Source: Gammaproteobacteria bacterium UBA1119
GTDB taxonomy: Bacteria; Pseudomonadota; Gammaproteobacteria; Pseudomonadales; Azotimanducaceae
Direction: 5' to 3'
Length of the DNA stretch: 64,000 nucleotides
Assembly (NCBI GenBank): GCA_002313255.1
Contig: DCBA01000010.1
Location: 63,259 to 127,258 of the forward strand
The translations under genes were made by a program, and so were the position numbers. Under the pieces are notes generated by a model. It had not been told where the DNA came from and searched no databases. It saw only the letters and a list, made by a program, of their open reading frames with translations. Position 1 is the first letter of the stretch; every line of letters starts with the position of its first letter. Shown here piece by piece: positions 47,160 to 56,539 of this stretch.

Positions 47160-48833
47160 TTAGAGGTATTTATCTGTCACCGCACCTTCACTCGCCGAAG
47201 AAACGAGTCGAGCGTACTTGGCGAGTGTTCCGCGATCGGTGTAAGGCTCGGGTTGGCTCCAGACTCCGGCGCGATGTGTGAATTCTGCGTCGGTAATGCT
47301 GAGGTTAATTTCTCTCTTTTCAGCATCAATGGTAATTTCATCGCCATCTTCGATGAGGCCAATGGGACCGCCTTCGAATGCTTCGGGAGTCACGTGTCCT
47401 ACCACGAAACCCGAAGAGCCACCGGAAAATCGACCGTCGGTGATCAAGGCGACTTTCCCAGAGAGACCGCGACCGTTAATCGCGCTCGTAGGACTTAACA
47501 TTTCGCGCATCCCGGGACCACCCCGCGGGCCTTCGTAACGCAGTACCACGACGTCGCCGGGTTGTACTGTGCCAGCCATGATAGCTTCCATGGCGGCTTC
47601 TTCACCCTGAAATGTTCTTGCTGTTCCCGTAAAACTAAGGCCTTCATGGCCTGTGATTTTTGCCACCGCACCCTCCGGTGCTACGTTTCCATAAAGCACG
47701 ACAAGATGGCTATCCTTCTTGATTGGATTTGTCAGGGGTCGAATAATTTTTTGATCCGCCGGATACGGCTCAACTTCTTGTAGATTTTCTTTAAGGGTCT
47801 TGCCAGTAACCGTGAGACAATCTCCATGCAATAGGCCGGCGTCTAACAACATTTTCATGAGCGGTTGGATGCCGCCGATATGAATGAGTTCCGACATTGC
47901 GTATTGACCCGCAGGGCGCATGTCCGCTAATACGGGGACGTTTTTCCCGATCCGTGTGAAATCGTCGAGTTCCAATGGAATCTTCGCGGCGTGTGCAATC
48001 GCTAATAGATGGAGGACCGCATTCGTGGATCCTTCCAAGGCGATCGCGACCACAATACTGTTCTCAAATGCTTCTCGACTAAGAATATCGGATGGCTTGA
48101 TTCCTCGATCGATTAACAATGAAACTGCGCTGCCAGCATCGAAGCTGTCCTGACGTTTCTGTTCGCTAACCGCTTCTTGGGCGGAAGAATTGGGCAGAGA
48201 CAATCCGAGCGCTTCGATAGCCGACGCCATCGTGTTTGCTGTATACATTCCCGCGCACGAGCCGGGTCCTGGGATAGCAGTTTGTTCAACTTCTCTCAGT
48301 TCGATATCTGACAGTGAACCTTCGGCGTGTGCGCCGACTGCCTCGAACACAGAAATGATGTCGCGACGATTCGTCCCTGTCTGAATGGTGCCGCCATATA
48401 CAAAGACGCTAGGTCGATCCAGTCGAGCCATGGCAATGGCGCATGCCGGCATATTCTTGTCACATCCGCCAATAGCAACGAACCCATCAAAACCCTGGGC
48501 GCCAACGACTGTTTCTATGGAATCGGCGATAACTTCGCGTGATACCAGCGAATAACGCATCCCAGGGGTGCCCATGGAAATACCATCGGAAACTGTGATT
48601 GTGTTAAACAGCACGCTCTTGGCGCCCGCCTGATCGGCGCCTTTTGCCGCCATTTCCGCGAGTTCGTCGATGTGCATATTGCAGGGGGTTACGCGACTCC
48701 ACGTCGAGGCAATGCCGATCTGGGGTTTTTTGAAGTCTGCCTCGCTGAAACCGACGGGGTAAAGCATGGCGCGACTGGGCGCTTGTTGGACACCGTCGAC
48801 AACGATGGATGAGTACGGTCGTTTGTTGCTCAT
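47160..48833 (-). CDS. ilvD: dihydroxy-acid dehydratase
   Basis: Iron-sulfur dehydratase of the valine/isoleucine/leucine pathway. The 557-residue form has the cluster cysteines in [13 protein letters not shown] and [45 protein letters not shown], the [16 protein letters not shown] segment, [15 protein letters not shown] and [18 protein letters not shown] are standard. The start is an ATG at 48833. It stands apart from other ilv genes. The 190-base upstream gap contains a weak promoter-like CTGACA / TATACC pair (48904-48909 and 48879-48884) with 19-base spacing, and no attenuator. Confidence 0.97.
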   Translation of the reverse strand: MSNKRPYSSIVVDGVQQAPSRAMLYPVGFSEADFKKPQIGIASTWSRVTPCNMHIDELAEMAAKGADQAGAKSVLFNTITVSDGISMGTPGMRYSLVSREVIADSIETVVGAQGFDGFVAIGGCDKNMPACAIAMARLDRPSVFVYGGTIQTGTNRRDIISVFEAVGAHAEGSLSDIELREVEQTAIPGPGSCAGMYTANTMASAIEALGLSLPNSSAQEAVSEQKRQDSFDAGSAVSLLIDRGIKPSDILSREAFENSIVVAIALEGSTNAVLHLLAIAHAAKIPLELDDFTRIGKNVPVLADMRPAGQYAMSELIHIGGIQPLMKMLLDAGLLHGDCLTVTGKTLKENLQEVEPYPADQKIIRPLTNPIKKDSHLVVLYGNVAPEGAVAKITGHEGLSFTGTARTFQGEEAAMEAIMAGTVQPGDVVVLRYEGPRGGPGMREMLSPTSAINGRGLSGKVALITDGRFSGGSSGFVVGHVTPEAFEGGPIGLIEDGDEITIDAEKREINLSITDAEFTHRAGVWSQPEPYTDRGTLAKYARLVSSASEGAVTDKYL

Positions 48834-49023
48834 GGTGAGGGTAGGTCTATACGTTCGGTTGAGGTTTGCGATGGTACTGGTATACGCCCAGGTAGGGGAA
48901 ACTTGTCAGTACCCGACAAAATACCTGCGCTTAGAATTTGCGAGAGTTGCTTGCGACTTCGATCACTAGGGCTTCACGTTTGCGGCCGGCCTTGTGCGCC
49001 GGCAACGAAGCGCCAGGTCTTGC

Positions 49024-50166
49024 TCAGGTGCAGTAATGACGGATGACATTTTCGAGTGTCTCGCGAGCGGGGGATAACTGGTTTAAATCCAGGTATTCGT
49101 TCGGTTGATGTGCTTGGTCAATGGACCCGGGGCCAAACACTACGGTTTCCATGCCGAGGCTTTGCAGGAAAGGCGCTTCGGTGCCAAAAGCCACGGTCCC
49201 CGGGGGGCGTCCGCTTAAGGAAGCCAAAGTTCTTGCCAGATCGCCATCGTCCGACGTCTGATATGCCGGCACTTCATTTAGGCGAGTGATCGAAAGTCTC
49301 GTTCCATAACTCGCTATTGTTTCAACTAGTCGATGTTGAATGGTGGTAGTCAGCTCTTCAATCTCCATTCCGGGCATCAGTCTCAGGTCAATTTGCAGTT
49401 CTGCGGTTTCACAAATTCGATTGGGACTATCACCAGCATGTAAGCAACCTAGATTAAGGGTTGGAATGTTGATTTCAAAAGTTGGGTTCGTGTACGTACT
49501 GGCCAATTCCTGACGATAGATTAGTAGATCTGCGATTACGGCATGCATGGCGTCGAGCGCGTTGCAACCGAGGCTTGGATTGGACGCGTGCCCCCCTGAG
49601 CCCTCTACAACAATCGAAAGTGCCAGAACGCCTTTGTGGGCGATAATCGGTTGCAATCCAGTGGGTTCGCCGATGATGGCGAAGTCGGCCTTTGGTCGTC
49701 CGTCTCGCAGCAATTGGCGGACACCAGCCATAGAGGACTCTTCGTCAGAAGTCGCCAGAATCGTCAATGGTTTGTTGAGCTTTTTGCTATGGAAAAGTGA
49801 TGCCGCTTCCAACGCGATCGGGAAGAAACCTTTCATGTCGCAGCTACCTAACCCATGGACGACAGAGTCAATTTCGGTGAGCGTGTAAGGATCCGTGTCC
49901 CAGTGGTTTTCGTCGCACGGTACCGTATCCGTGTGACCTGATAAAACCAATCCACCCTCACCGTTACCGAGGGTGGCGATTAGGTTCGCTTTCCCACCTT
50001 TGTTAGGAAGGGGTAGAACGGTGACGGCAAACTTCAGACCCTCAAGCCAATTCGCCAGATGATTGATAACCGCTAGATTACTTTGATCTCGTGAGGCAGT
50101 AATAGAGCTTGTGGAGGGTTCGCCCACAAGGGTTCGCAACATGGCAATGGTGTCGGGGAGTTTCAT
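49024..50166 (-). CDS. argE: acetylornithine deacetylase
   Basis: Zinc-dependent M20 peptidase-family enzyme that releases ornithine in the linear arginine pathway. From the ATG at 50166 it has 380 residues. The motifs are LVLSGHTDTVPCDENHWDTDP with the metal histidine and catalytic aspartate, GLGSCDMKGFFPIALEA with the bridging aspartate, LATSDEESSMAGVRQL with the catalytic glutamate pair and FGTEAPFLQSLG and VFGPGSIDQAHQPNEYL with the final histidine. An extension to 50238 is not family-like. Substrate is inferred from the family and the presence of argB. Confidence 0.94.
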   Translation of the reverse strand: MKLPDTIAMLRTLVGEPSTSSITASRDQSNLAVINHLANWLEGLKFAVTVLPLPNKGGKANLIATLGNGEGGLVLSGHTDTVPCDENHWDTDPYTLTEIDSVVHGLGSCDMKGFFPIALEAASLFHSKKLNKPLTILATSDEESSMAGVRQLLRDGRPKADFAIIGEPTGLQPIIAHKGVLALSIVVEGSGGHASNPSLGCNALDAMHAVIADLLIYRQELASTYTNPTFEINIPTLNLGCLHAGDSPNRICETAELQIDLRLMPGMEIEELTTTIQHRLVETIASYGTRLSITRLNEVPAYQTSDDGDLARTLASLSGRPPGTVAFGTEAPFLQSLGMETVVFGPGSIDQAHQPNEYLDLNQLSPARETLENVIRHYCT

Positions 50167-50344
50167 TTGACTGGTTGCGCCAAGCGAGGACCGGCATTCT
50201 GCACAGTTTCTAATGGCGGGTCTAACGCTAATTTTCACGCAGGCTTGGTGGACTTCTAAGGTATTTTTTGGGAATGCGTTGTAAAGCTTCGGTGTCTGTA
50301 GGGCGCTATTGCGCTAGTCTTGTTCGTTGGACTACGGAGCAATC

Positions 50345-51289
50345 ATGCATACTGAAGCAAGCTTCGCGGATCGCGACGGTGCGATCTGGATGAATGGAGA
50401 AATGGTCGATTGGCGTGACGCCAAAGTGCACGTGCTTACCCATACGTTGCATTATGGAGTTGGGGTGTTCGAAGGCGTGCGTGCCTATGACACATCGAAT
50501 GGGCCATGCATCTTCAGACTGCACGATCACACGCGACGTCTTTTTGATTCTGCCAAGATCCTGCGGCTCGATATTCCTTTCAGTGAATCGGATCTAAATG
50601 CGGCGCAAAGAGACGTTTTTGCGCTTAACAATTTAAATGAAGGGTACTTGCGTCCAGTCGCGTACCTCGGATCTGAGGCCATGGGGCTGCGAGCAGATGG
50701 ACTAACCGTGAACGTTGCAATCGCTTGTTGGCCTTGGCCGGACTACATGGACCCACAATCTCGGGAACTGGGCATTACCGTCCGGACGTCTTCATACACA
50801 AGACATCACGTCAACATCACCATGTGCAAAGCGAAAGCGAATGGAAACTACATTAACTCGATCATGGCTCTTCGAGAGGCAATAGACAGCGGTTGTGATG
50901 AGGCGCTTCTTCTCGATAACGAAGGCTATGTTGCAGAAGGGAGTGGAGAAAACTTTTTCCTCGTAAAAAATGGGGTGATCCATACGCCCGAACTAACATC
51001 GTGCCTGCCGGGTATTACGCGCGATACGGTATTGGTGTTCGCTCGAGAACTGAACATCCCAGTAATTGAACGAAGGATTACACGGGACGAAGTCTATATT
51101 GCGGACGAAGCGTTTTTCACTGGAACGGCTGCTGAGGTGTTACCGATTCGCGAACTTGACGGACGAGTGATTGGCGACGGCAAACCCGGTTCGGTAACAC
51201 TTAGACTGCAATCGCTTTATTTTGATCAGGTTCGTGGAAAACGCGACGCACATCCGGATTGGCATGTCTTGGTCACGGATTCTGTCTAA
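50345..51289 (+). CDS. ilvE: branched-chain amino acid aminotransferase
   Basis: PLP fold-type IV transaminase acting on the last step of leucine, isoleucine and valine synthesis. From the ATG at 50345 the protein has 314 residues, with DGAIWMNGEMVDWRDAKVHVLTHTLHYGVGVFEGVRAY near the start. The PLP lysine lies in CKAKANGNYINS near residue 160, with EGYVAEGSGENFFLV and FFTGTAAEVLPIRELDGR following. A GGAG is upstream of the ATG. The 106-base gap to argE contains no certain promoter. Confidence 0.95.
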   Translation: MHTEASFADRDGAIWMNGEMVDWRDAKVHVLTHTLHYGVGVFEGVRAYDTSNGPCIFRLHDHTRRLFDSAKILRLDIPFSESDLNAAQRDVFALNNLNEGYLRPVAYLGSEAMGLRADGLTVNVAIACWPWPDYMDPQSRELGITVRTSSYTRHHVNITMCKAKANGNYINSIMALREAIDSGCDEALLLDNEGYVAEGSGENFFLVKNGVIHTPELTSCLPGITRDTVLVFARELNIPVIERRITRDEVYIADEAFFTGTAAEVLPIRELDGRVIGDGKPGSVTLRLQSLYFDQVRGKRDAHPDWHVLVTDSV

Positions 51290-51304
51290 AAAAACGAACA
51301 CGAG

Positions 51305-52198
51305 CTAATACTTCCGGGTTCCGTCGGGCATGGTCTTGAACCGTCGATGCAGCCATAGGTATTGGGCGGGATGGATACGGATCTCGCGTTCAATGACGTG
51401 ATTCATTAGGGTTGCATCGGCGATCTCATCGCCTGTTGGGTAAGCCTCGACGCGGCGTAGATGCACCGACCACGAACAGTCTGATTCGTCCCTGAAATGG
51501 CTCATAAATATAACCGGTGAACCAGAAATTTTGGCGAGACGACTGGTCACGTTGATCGTGGCTGCAGGAATCCCAAAAAAAGGCGCGAATACGGAATGTT
51601 GACGACCGTTGTCTTGATCAGCGGCGTACCAAATCGTTCGCGATTGGCGCAATTGGCGGACTGTGCCGCGCATATCACTTCGTTCAATGACGTGACCGTA
51701 TAGGGAATTTCTACGGCGTAAGCTGATGTAGTCAATCACCGAATTTCGGCTTGTCCGGTAGATACAATCGAAGTCAAAATGAGCGGCCAGAAACGCACCC
51801 CCGAGATCCAATACAGCGAAATGAGCACCTACCAAAAGCACTCCTTTACCTTCGTTTACTGCCGTTTGCAGAACCTCCAACCCATGGAATCGTACGCGCG
51901 GAAGCAATGCATCTACGGGTCGCAGCCAAGTGTAAGCGGTCTCAATGATAGCGATCCCAGTGGATTCGAAAACCTGCTTCGTGAGCCGGACTCTCTCTTG
52001 GGCGCTGAGATCTGGAAAACAAAGTTCAATATTTTGAGTGGCGATTCGCGTCCGCCTTCCACCAATGCGTTGAAGAAGATTCCCGATCAATCGACCCAAC
52101 CGAAATTGGTGACGTATGGGTAGACGGACGACAAAAAAGGCCACAGCGATCAGCAACCATGTCGGCCAATGAGCCGGTGACAGCAGTCGAAACGGCAT
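51305..52198 (-). CDS. lpxL: LpxL-family Kdo2-lipid A acyltransferase
   Basis: Inner-membrane enzyme that adds a secondary acyl chain to lipid A. From the ATG at 52198 it has 297 residues, with an N-terminal TM segment WPTWLLIAVAFFVVRLP, the catalytic H-x4-D in GAHFAVLDLGG, and YAADQDNGRQHSVFAPFFG, where relatives usually have DQD(Y/Q)G. The end HPAQYLWLHRRFKTMPDG is the family signature. Which acyl position it serves cannot be told from sequence alone. Divergent from waaA, another LPS core gene, across 101 bases. Confidence 0.9.
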   Translation of the reverse strand: MPFRLLSPAHWPTWLLIAVAFFVVRLPIRHQFRLGRLIGNLLQRIGGRRTRIATQNIELCFPDLSAQERVRLTKQVFESTGIAIIETAYTWLRPVDALLPRVRFHGLEVLQTAVNEGKGVLLVGAHFAVLDLGGAFLAAHFDFDCIYRTSRNSVIDYISLRRRNSLYGHVIERSDMRGTVRQLRQSRTIWYAADQDNGRQHSVFAPFFGIPAATINVTSRLAKISGSPVIFMSHFRDESDCSWSVHLRRVEAYPTGDEIADATLMNHVIEREIRIHPAQYLWLHRRFKTMPDGTRKY

Positions 52199-52299
52199 AG
52201 CGCGTATTCTAACAGTCTGAATCCCACCGCTTATAGCAGACTCGAACGGAACGGTGTGCCGGTGTATAACGGCGGCCAGCATGCCGTGATGGACTTTCT

Positions 52300-53559
52300 T
52301 TGTCGGAATTGATGTACATGGTGTTGTCGCGTGTGGCGCTGCCGTTCGTTTGGTTGCGGCTCTGGATCCGCGGTCGACGTGACCCCGCGTACCAAGAGCG
52401 CCGAGGCGAACGCTTAGGATTTGTCCCTGCGGCGCTACCCCGTAAAGTGGTTTGGTTCCATACGGTATCCACGGGAGAGACGTTAGGTGCAGTGCCGTTA
52501 ATTCGCGCTATCAAACGAGTCATACCAGATGTTCCATTCTTGGTAACGACAACGACACCAAGCGGTTCGGTGGAAGTACGGAAACACTTGGGTATGGAGG
52601 TGGAACACTGTTATTGCCCGTACGACTTCCCGAAGGCCGTGCGACGCTTTATGGATAGCGTCGAACCCAGAGCCTTAGTACTCATGGAAACGGAGTTATG
52701 GCCGAACATCATTCGTGAGTGTCGACGGCGAAACGTTCCGGTCTATCTCGTTAACGCCCGGCTTTCTGAACGTTCAGCGACTGGTTATCAGCGTCTGACC
52801 GCTCTCATGGGCAGTGTTCTAACGAACATGACTCATATTTATTGCCAATACCAAGACACTGCGGATCGCTTTGCTGCATTAGGCGTTGAGCGTGAGATCT
52901 TGAGCGTGACGGGAAGCGTGAAGTTCGACCTTGAATTCCCCCCCGACATCGATTCGCGACGTGCTGAGTTCGAGAATAACTGGCAATTGGGCAAGAGAAT
53001 TTGGATCGCAGGTAGTACGCATCCAGGCGAAGAGGAAGTGGTCTTGCAAGCCCATAAACGATTGCTTCAGCAACACCATGACCTGTCGCTGATTTTGGTG
53101 CCCCGTCATCCACCGAGGGCGTTGGAGGTTGTGCGATTAGCGAAGACGTATGGATTCGACGTCGCTGCGTTATCAAGCGATCCAAAGCCTGCTGACGTAC
53201 TAGTGGGCGACGAAATGGGGACCTTAATTTATCTATATGCCGCTGCCGAAGTTGCCTTCGTAGGCGGCAGTCTTGACGACACGGGTGGTCATAATCCGAT
53301 TGAAGCGGCGATACACGGTGTGCCTATGATTATGGGCCCGAATCGCATCAATTTTGCCCAGGTTGTGCAGCGTTTTGAAGCCGCGGGTTGTTTGCATTTG
53401 GCTGATAACGTAGACGACCTAACTAATTGCGTGGACGCGCTGCTGAAGGACGCGGGACGAAGAGAGGTCGAGGGGCGCGCAGCGCGTCAGGTGGTATCGA
53501 ATAATCGGGGCGCGATTGAGCGGGTTTCCACTGATCTAAGTCGTCGTCTTGTGGGCTAG
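52300..53559 (+). CDS. waaA: 3-deoxy-D-manno-octulosonic acid (Kdo) transferase
   Basis: Membrane-anchored transferase that attaches Kdo to lipid A. The 419 residues start with a TM anchor (LSRVALPFVWLRLWIRG), and the RRDPAYQERRGERLGF and FHTVSTGETLGAVPLIRAI motifs (catalytic glutamate) follow. ETELWPNIIRECRRRNVPVYLVNARLS and the C-terminal FVGGSLDDTGGHNPIEAAIHGVPMIMGPN are typical. The start is TTG at 52300 (MSELMYMVLSRV, aligned with E. coli MELLYTALLYLI). ATGs at 52312 and 52318 are alternatives. It and the divergent lpxL form an LPS gene pair. Confidence 0.93.
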   Translation: MSELMYMVLSRVALPFVWLRLWIRGRRDPAYQERRGERLGFVPAALPRKVVWFHTVSTGETLGAVPLIRAIKRVIPDVPFLVTTTTPSGSVEVRKHLGMEVEHCYCPYDFPKAVRRFMDSVEPRALVLMETELWPNIIRECRRRNVPVYLVNARLSERSATGYQRLTALMGSVLTNMTHIYCQYQDTADRFAALGVEREILSVTGSVKFDLEFPPDIDSRRAEFENNWQLGKRIWIAGSTHPGEEEVVLQAHKRLLQQHHDLSLILVPRHPPRALEVVRLAKTYGFDVAALSSDPKPADVLVGDEMGTLIYLYAAAEVAFVGGSLDDTGGHNPIEAAIHGVPMIMGPNRINFAQVVQRFEAAGCLHLADNVDDLTNCVDALLKDAGRREVEGRAARQVVSNNRGAIERVSTDLSRRLVG

Positions 53560-53581
53560 CGTTGGAATATAGGTAGACTGC

Positions 53582-54967
53582 TCAGCGTCCCGATAAGGTT
53601 GTAAGTTTCCGTACGGGATTGCTTGTGTCCGTGTAACTGCTGATTTCAAGGATGTCATCTTCGGAGAGGACGCCGGTCGTCTGTTTTAACCGCAACAGAT
53701 CGAGAATGTAGTTATATCTCGAGTCTGCATAATCGTATTGCGAAGAAAATAAATTCTGTTGAGCCTGTAGTAATTCGACAATGTTACGTGTTCCGACCTC
53801 ATACCCGGTTCGGACTGCTTCGAGAGCCGACTCCCTTGATTTAATCCCCTTAAGGCGCGCTTCCACACGGGCCACATCCGTCATTACTGCACGGAAGAAA
53901 TTTCGAGTATCTCTAGCTGTGGTCAGTTCTCGCTCTCGTAATCGTTCCTTAGACTCCTGCACGCGGTGTCGCTGTTCGGTGAACCGGGAATGCACGAGGC
54001 CGCCTTGAAATATAGGCATGGAAGCAGAGAGCGAATACGTGTTGCCCGAGGTTCGATTTCCATAGAAAGAAAGTCCACCCGAGAAACTCTCGTTGTAACC
54101 CGCTCTAAAGTTCAACGTGGGTAGATGCCCGGAGAGGCGTGCACGCAAGGTGCTCTCCGCCGATCGTACCGCATCGCGAGCGGACTGGAGTTGCGGGTTA
54201 CTTGTCAACGCTACGTTGGCCCACTCGTTTTCGTTTCGCGGATCCGGATTGACAATGGGTAAGCGGGTGCTTAACCGGTCGATCTCGTCGAAGCTTGTTC
54301 CTGTAATGGTGGTCAAGCTCTCAAAATAGATGCCTTGGTCGCCAGTGAATTGAATTCGATTGACGACGGCATTGTCGTAAGCCGCTGTCGCTTCGAGTAC
54401 ATCCGTGATTGCGACGAGGCCCACGTCAAAGCGTTGTTGGGTTTGCTCAAGTTGACGTTTTACCGCTTCCTCACTCGCCAAGGTTGAATCAAGGCGCGCT
54501 TGTGCGCGGAGGACATTGAGATACGCATCTGCGACCCTCGTGTAGAGAGCCAACTGGGTTGTTTGGTAGTCCGAGTCGGCTTGTAACGAAAGTGCCTTGG
54601 CCGACCGCCAGTTAAACCAATTCGCCACATTGACAATTGGTTGTTGCAGGTCGACGGACCAGTTATGACCTTCAAAGTCTTCGTCCTCGGGCTGGTACGT
54701 CTGTCCAAAGGTCGGGCTCGCCGGATTCATGTCGAGCCGGGATCCATAGGCGCGCGTTTGTTCAGATTTTGACCCCGAGGCCGACACAGTGGGTAATAGT
54801 GACGCCCTTGATTGCACCACGCCTTGTTTTCGCGCCAAGCGCCCAGCATGCGCTGCGCCCAAAACCGGGTCGTTATCCCTCGCAGATCGATACACGTCTT
54901 CCAGGCTAGCGCCCTGTGCCAATGGGGCGAGCGTCAACAAGATGACGGCAATAAGAGTGAACTTCAT
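53582..54967 (-). CDS. tolC: TolC family outer-membrane efflux protein
   Basis: Trimeric outer-membrane channel for type I secretion and drug efflux. From the ATG at 54967 it has 461 residues. The first 21 are a signal peptide (MKFTLIAVILLTLAPLAQGAS). Two OEP repeats follow, each with the amphipathic coiled-coil regions; DVYRSARDNDPVLGAAHAGRLARKQG and QPIVNVANWFNWRSAK in the first, and NPQLQSARDAVRSAESTLRARLSGHLPTLNFRAGYN in the second. An upstream frame to 55096 is not a signal peptide and is excluded. Operator-like palindromes lie 146-203 bases upstream. The order tolC with yqiB, cpdA and parE is conserved; nudF is missing. Confidence 0.92.
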   Translation of the reverse strand: MKFTLIAVILLTLAPLAQGASLEDVYRSARDNDPVLGAAHAGRLARKQGVVQSRASLLPTVSASGSKSEQTRAYGSRLDMNPASPTFGQTYQPEDEDFEGHNWSVDLQQPIVNVANWFNWRSAKALSLQADSDYQTTQLALYTRVADAYLNVLRAQARLDSTLASEEAVKRQLEQTQQRFDVGLVAITDVLEATAAYDNAVVNRIQFTGDQGIYFESLTTITGTSFDEIDRLSTRLPIVNPDPRNENEWANVALTSNPQLQSARDAVRSAESTLRARLSGHLPTLNFRAGYNESFSGGLSFYGNRTSGNTYSLSASMPIFQGGLVHSRFTEQRHRVQESKERLRERELTTARDTRNFFRAVMTDVARVEARLKGIKSRESALEAVRTGYEVGTRNIVELLQAQQNLFSSQYDYADSRYNYILDLLRLKQTTGVLSEDDILEISSYTDTSNPVRKLTTLSGR

Positions 54968-55112
54968 GTGGCAGACTTCGCGAGGCAAGCGATTGATATT
55001 ACCAAATAAGTGGGCGGGTAGTCGTTTAGTTGACAATGGATGCCCAACTGAACGATGACGAAGGCCACGGATGTTGATTGTGCCATTCATGTACAAGTAA
55101 TTTGCTCTCGAA

Positions 55113-55136
55113 AAATGTAACCTATACGTTACATTT
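55113..55136 (+). promoter_or_regulatory. palindrome 1, candidate operator between tolC and yqiB
   Basis: A 24-base palindrome with arms AAATGTAAC (55113-55121) and GTTACATTT (55128-55136) around six bases; 11 of 12 half-site positions pair. Together with palindrome 2 it forms a tandem array with centres 34 bases apart, or about 3.2 helical turns. It lies in the noncoding region between divergent tolC and yqiB. Its form suits a dimeric repressor such as a TetR-family protein, but the binding protein is unknown. Confidence 0.75.
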
Positions 55137-55160
55137 ACTACAAGCGAATGGTAACGTCAA
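55132..55160 (-). promoter_or_regulatory. candidate tolC promoter overlapping both palindromes
   Basis: On the minus strand TTGACG (55160-55155) and TAAATG (55137-55132) are separated by exactly 17 bases. The -35 lies in the core of palindrome 2 and the -10 overlaps the edge of palindrome 1. The -10 match is poor, so the call is tentative. The 5' leader to the tolC ATG would be about 158 bases. Confidence 0.4.
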
Positions 55161-55170
55161 GGTTACATTT
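55147..55170 (+). promoter_or_regulatory. palindrome 2, candidate operator between tolC and yqiB
   Basis: Arms AATGGTAAC (55147-55155) and GTTACATTT (55162-55170) flank six bases. The right arm is identical over nine bases to that of palindrome 1, and the left arm differs from the perfect complement at two bases. The second copy in the same spacing class makes chance unlikely. Confidence 0.7.
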
Positions 55171-55251
55171 TATTCCGTAGATGCTTTCTACTTTCTACCA
55201 CGCGAGGCTGCAGTTAGAATCCACGCTTCAAAGACAAAGTTATACAGGTCT

Positions 55252-55707
55252 GTGAGAAAATCCCGTCGCTACAAGATTGATCTCGTTGAACACATGGCCG
55301 AGTGTGATCAAAACTATGCGCGAGTGATCAAGTTATTTCCGGACCATGCCCAAGCAGATCATCGCGATCTATTGCTTTGTTTTGGAGAGGAAGTCGTTAA
55401 CGTTCGCATGAGCGTGCTCGAACGAAGTCGATATACGTCGGTGATTTTGTTGAACCAAGAAGCATCTTTTATGGCACCTTCAAACAGTATTCGTATTCGC
55501 GTGTATCACGACGCAAAGTCGGCAGAGGTGATAGAGATTCAGAACCAACGCCGGTTTGAAGCGATTTATGACTACCCCAATCCGAAGATGCGTCAACGGG
55601 ACGAGAAAAAGCAAATTAATCGGTTCTTAGGTGAATTTCTCGGTTTTTGTTTGACGTTCGGAGCCTCAAGGGAATTACCCTATGAACGAGCTGTAACGAT
55701 CCGATAA
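55252..55707 (+). CDS. yqiB: DUF1249 family protein YqiB
   Basis: A protein of unknown function, 151 residues from the GTG at 55252. It aligns with E. coli YqiB across RSRYTSVILLNQEA, IRIRVYHDAKSAEVIEI, RFEAIYDYPNPKMRQRDEKKQINRFLGEFLGFCL. CAGG precedes the GTG at close range. A longer open frame from 55078 would pass through the two palindromes and its translation is not YqiB-like. cpdA follows 58 bases later, as in E. coli. It contains no signal peptide and is presumably cytosolic. Confidence 0.9.
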   Translation: MRKSRRYKIDLVEHMAECDQNYARVIKLFPDHAQADHRDLLLCFGEEVVNVRMSVLERSRYTSVILLNQEASFMAPSNSIRIRVYHDAKSAEVIEIQNQRRFEAIYDYPNPKMRQRDEKKQINRFLGEFLGFCLTFGASRELPYERAVTIR

Positions 55708-55765
55708 AGCGAGGCACCTTTAGTTAGTAGCTTGATAAGGAATACCGATAAACGAAGAACCGATA

Positions 55766-56539
55766 GTGGGTGAACCGCTGAAAGTATTGCAGGTAACGGA
55801 CACCCACTTGTTTCCGACCACGGATGGCACTCTTCTAGGAATTAATACGTACGACAGTCTGCGGGCAGTACTCAGCCAAGCGTTTTCGCAGGGATCCCCG
55901 GACGTGTTGATCGGTAGCGGTGACATCGCACAATTCGCGGAACCGGCAACTTATCGGCTGTTCTTAAATCTTGCGCACGAATACTTTGATGGACCGATCT
56001 TGTGTGTTCCAGGCAATCACGACATTGGAGCCACGTTTAGCCAGGAATTGCCGACGGAATCGATAGACCTGCATGGGTGGCACATAGCGGGGATCGACAC
56101 GCACGTGGATGATGAAGTAGGCGGCCACGTCGACGCTGCCCAGATCAGTTTATTGACCAACGAAATTGCCAAGGGTTTCGGTCCGGTCCTGATGGTCGGT
56201 CATCACGCGCCCATTGAGATTGGGACGGCTTGGCTCGACGTACACCGTATTAGTGGCGGTGACGAACTGGTTGAGACGTTGGTAAACAGCGATCGAACCC
56301 GAGGTTATGTATTCGGCCACATTCATCAAGCGTTCGACCGCACCGTGGGCGAAACTCGGTTTTTGGCGACACCGTCCACCTGTTTTCAGTTTGGGTCCGA
56401 TCCGAAACGATTCTCGGTCGAATCGACAAGTCCTGGGTATCGATGGCTCGATCTCGATATGCAAGGCTCTATCGAAACGTGGGTCGATCATGCACGTGAC
56501 TTTGAAATGACCTTGGATCTGAAAGACACGAAACACTGA
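55766..56539 (+). CDS. cpdA: metallophosphoesterase, CpdA-type cAMP phosphodiesterase
   Basis: Calcineurin-like phosphoesterase expected to hydrolyse 3',5'-cAMP. The 257 residues contain the metal motifs in order: QVTDTHLF (DxH), SGDIAQ (GD), GNHDIG (GNHD), GHHAPIEIG and FGHIHQ (GHxH), with the usual spacing. The GTG start at 55766 gives MGEPLKVLQVTDTH. The last base of the TGA overlaps the parE ATG. In E. coli cpdA lies in the same tolC-yqiB-cpdA-parE locus. Substrate is by family and locus, not tested. Confidence 0.92.
   Translation: MGEPLKVLQVTDTHLFPTTDGTLLGINTYDSLRAVLSQAFSQGSPDVLIGSGDIAQFAEPATYRLFLNLAHEYFDGPILCVPGNHDIGATFSQELPTESIDLHGWHIAGIDTHVDDEVGGHVDAAQISLLTNEIAKGFGPVLMVGHHAPIEIGTAWLDVHRISGGDELVETLVNSDRTRGYVFGHIHQAFDRTVGETRFLATPSTCFQFGSDPKRFSVESTSPGYRWLDLDMQGSIETWVDHARDFEMTLDLKDTKH

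Noticed and set aside
47092..47163. 23-residue frame after the VanZ-like gene
   Set aside because: It overlaps the end of the VanZ-like gene and the ilvD stop, and is too short to support without other evidence.
48985..49015. GC-rich GCCGGC repeat between ilvD and argE as a terminator
   Set aside because: The arm is short and self-complementary, with no T-run; no clear stem-loop terminator can be built.
55078..55251. N-terminal extension of YqiB
   Set aside because: It runs through the two palindromes and has no match to the DUF1249 family, so the GTG at 55252 is used.
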